Assembly (NCBI RefSeq): GCF_018274385.1
Contig: NZ_JAAFYZ010000021.1
Location: 1-64,000, forward strand
Reading direction: 5' to 3'
DNA length: 64,000 nucleotides
DNA from: Catenulispora pinistramenti
Lineage (GTDB): Bacteria > Actinomycetota > Actinomycetes > Streptomycetales > Catenulisporaceae
Of the stretch, positions 63,044-64,000 are shown in pieces (the stretch's first letter is position 1; each line of letters opens with the position of its first letter). Both the position numbers and the translations under genes were made by a program. A model generated the notes under the pieces. The model searched no databases. It was not told the DNA's origin and saw nothing but the letters and a program-made list of their open reading frames with translations.

Positions 63044-64000
63044 TCAGACCGCCTCAGCCAACGAAAGCCCGAACCTCCCCAGCTCGTCAGTCCACCACCG
63101 CCGCACCGCGAACCCCGCGGCCCCGAGCTCCCGGGCCACGCCCTCCCGGCGGAACTTCGCCGAGATCTCGGTCCGCAGCTCCTCGCCGCGCTCGAACGAC
63201 ACCCCCAGATCGAGCTCCTTCAGCCGGACCGACACATCCCTGCGGGCCCGCAGGCGCATCTCGATCCACTCCGTCTCCGGGTCCCACACCGCGACGTGGT
63301 CGAAGTCGTCCGGGTCGAAGTCGGCGTCGAGTTCGCGGTCGACGACGGCCAGCACGTTCTTGTTGAACAGCGCCGTCACGCCCGCCGCGTCGTCGTACGC
63401 CGCGACCAGGGTCTCCGGGTCCTTCACCAGATCGGTGCCGAGCAGCAGCCACTCGCCCGGCCGCAGTCCGGCGCGGACCCGGGACAGGAACACCGAGCGT
63501 TCCTCGGGCAGCAGGTTGCCGATCGTGCCGCCGAGGAACGCGACCAGGCGCGGGCCCGCCGACTCCGGGATCGCCAGCCGCTCCTCGAAGTCGGTGACGA
63601 CCCCGTGGATCGTCAGCTCCGGATAGCGCTGTTGGAGTTGCTCGCCGGAGGCCAGCAGCGCCGCCTCGCTGACGTCGATCGGGTCGTAGCGGCGCAGGGT
63701 GCCGACGTCCCGGAGGGCGTCCAGGAGCAGCGTCGTCTTGGCCGACGAGCCCGCCCCGAGCTCCGCCAGCGTCTCGGCGTGCGTCACCGTCGCTATCTCC
63801 GGTGCGCGGGCGGTGAGGATCTCCCGCTCGGCGCGCGTCGGGTAGTACTCCGGCAGCCGGGTGATCTCCTCGAAGAGCTCGCTGCCGCGCGCGTCGTAGA
63901 ACCACTTGGGCGGCAGCCACTTCGGTTCCGCTGTCAGGCCTTTGAGGACGTCGTCCCGCAGTGCCGCCGCGAAGAAGTCCGCCGGCAGGTGCCGCTCGAT
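63044..64000 (-). CDS. egtD: L-histidine N-alpha-methyltransferase EgtD (5' end beyond window)
   Basis: The frame runs without a stop from 63044 to the window edge (318 codons seen); only the N-terminus is missing. The visible part starts IERHLPADFFAAALRDDV and holds LPPKWFYDARGSELFEEIT (substrate-binding), the SAM motif ELGAGSSAKT, FLGGTIGNLLPEER and the C-terminal FAVRRWWTDELGRFGLSLA. It trimethylates histidine to hercynine in ergothioneine synthesis. An internal ATG-like start near 63787 would remove the substrate site and is not used. Confidence 0.95.
   Translation of the reverse strand: MERHLPADFFAAALRDDVLKGLTAEPKWLPPKWFYDARGSELFEEITRLPEYYPTRAEREILTARAPEIATVTHAETLAELGAGSSAKTTLLLDALRDVGTLRRYDPIDVSEAALLASGEQLQQRYPELTIHGVVTDFEERLAIPESAGPRLVAFLGGTIGNLLPEERSVFLSRVRAGLRPGEWLLLGTDLVKDPETLVAAYDDAAGVTALFNKNVLAVVDRELDADFDPDDFDHVAVWDPETEWIEMRLRARRDVSVRLKELDLGVSFERGEELRTEISAKFRREGVARELGAAGFAVRRWWTDELGRFGLSLAEAV

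Overview
The window is uniformly high-GC DNA with GTG, ATG and some TTG starts, tightly packed genes and many promoters placed 6-7 bases ahead of start codons. Together with coenzyme F420 (cofC/fbiD), ergothioneine (egtD), an HU protein with a long Lys/Ala tail, ndgR-leuCD and the futalosine route to menaquinone, this points to a Streptomyces- or Catenulispora-like actinomycete chromosome. The genus cannot be fixed from the sequence alone. No rRNA, tRNA, CRISPR array, transposase or prophage was seen.

Region 1 (1-42.4 kb) is a respiratory-quinone and haem neighbourhood. It carries mqnD-mqnB, a hemL - histidine phosphatase - tlpA - ccdA - resB - ccsA block (haem precursor and cytochrome c maturation, same order as in mycobacteria), mqnL(ubiD-like)-mqnP, mqnM(ubiX-like), mqnE, mqnA, mqnC, a COG0402 amidohydrolase that fits the missing aminofutalosine deaminase, the menG/ubiE methyltransferase and a geranylgeranyl-reductase-family flavoprotein that may saturate the menaquinone side chain. 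The whole route from chorismate to methylated menaquinone is therefore present except for the polyprenyl diphosphate synthase. Interspersed are transporters, small membrane proteins, DUF proteins and two apparently intact toxin-antitoxin modules (MazEF-like at 19.4 kb, RelE/Phd-like at 27.2 kb). A degenerate accessory patch lies at 30.8-32.7 kb: a broken membrane protein, an orphan gene, a frameshifted Xre-TPR regulator and cutA.

Region 2 (42.4-46.1 kb) holds a ZTP riboswitch driving folD, followed by an unusual structure: a 75-bp exact copy of the folD 3' end flanks a PemIK-type module whose toxin gene is frameshifted. A Tat-exported phospholipase C follows.

Region 3 (46.2-64 kb) is a conserved housekeeping block: ndgR, leuCD, hup, cofC/fbiD, plsC, gpsA, ddl, a DUF3515 protein, a stand-alone Lrp effector domain, thiL, thiD and the 5'-truncated egtD. 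A LysR-controlled cassette sits inside it (DHA2 exporter, Dabb protein, YciI protein), with two matching T-N11-A operators.

Recurrent themes are leaderless promoters, tandem duplications that start at stop codons, and toxin-antitoxin modules wedged between core metabolic genes.
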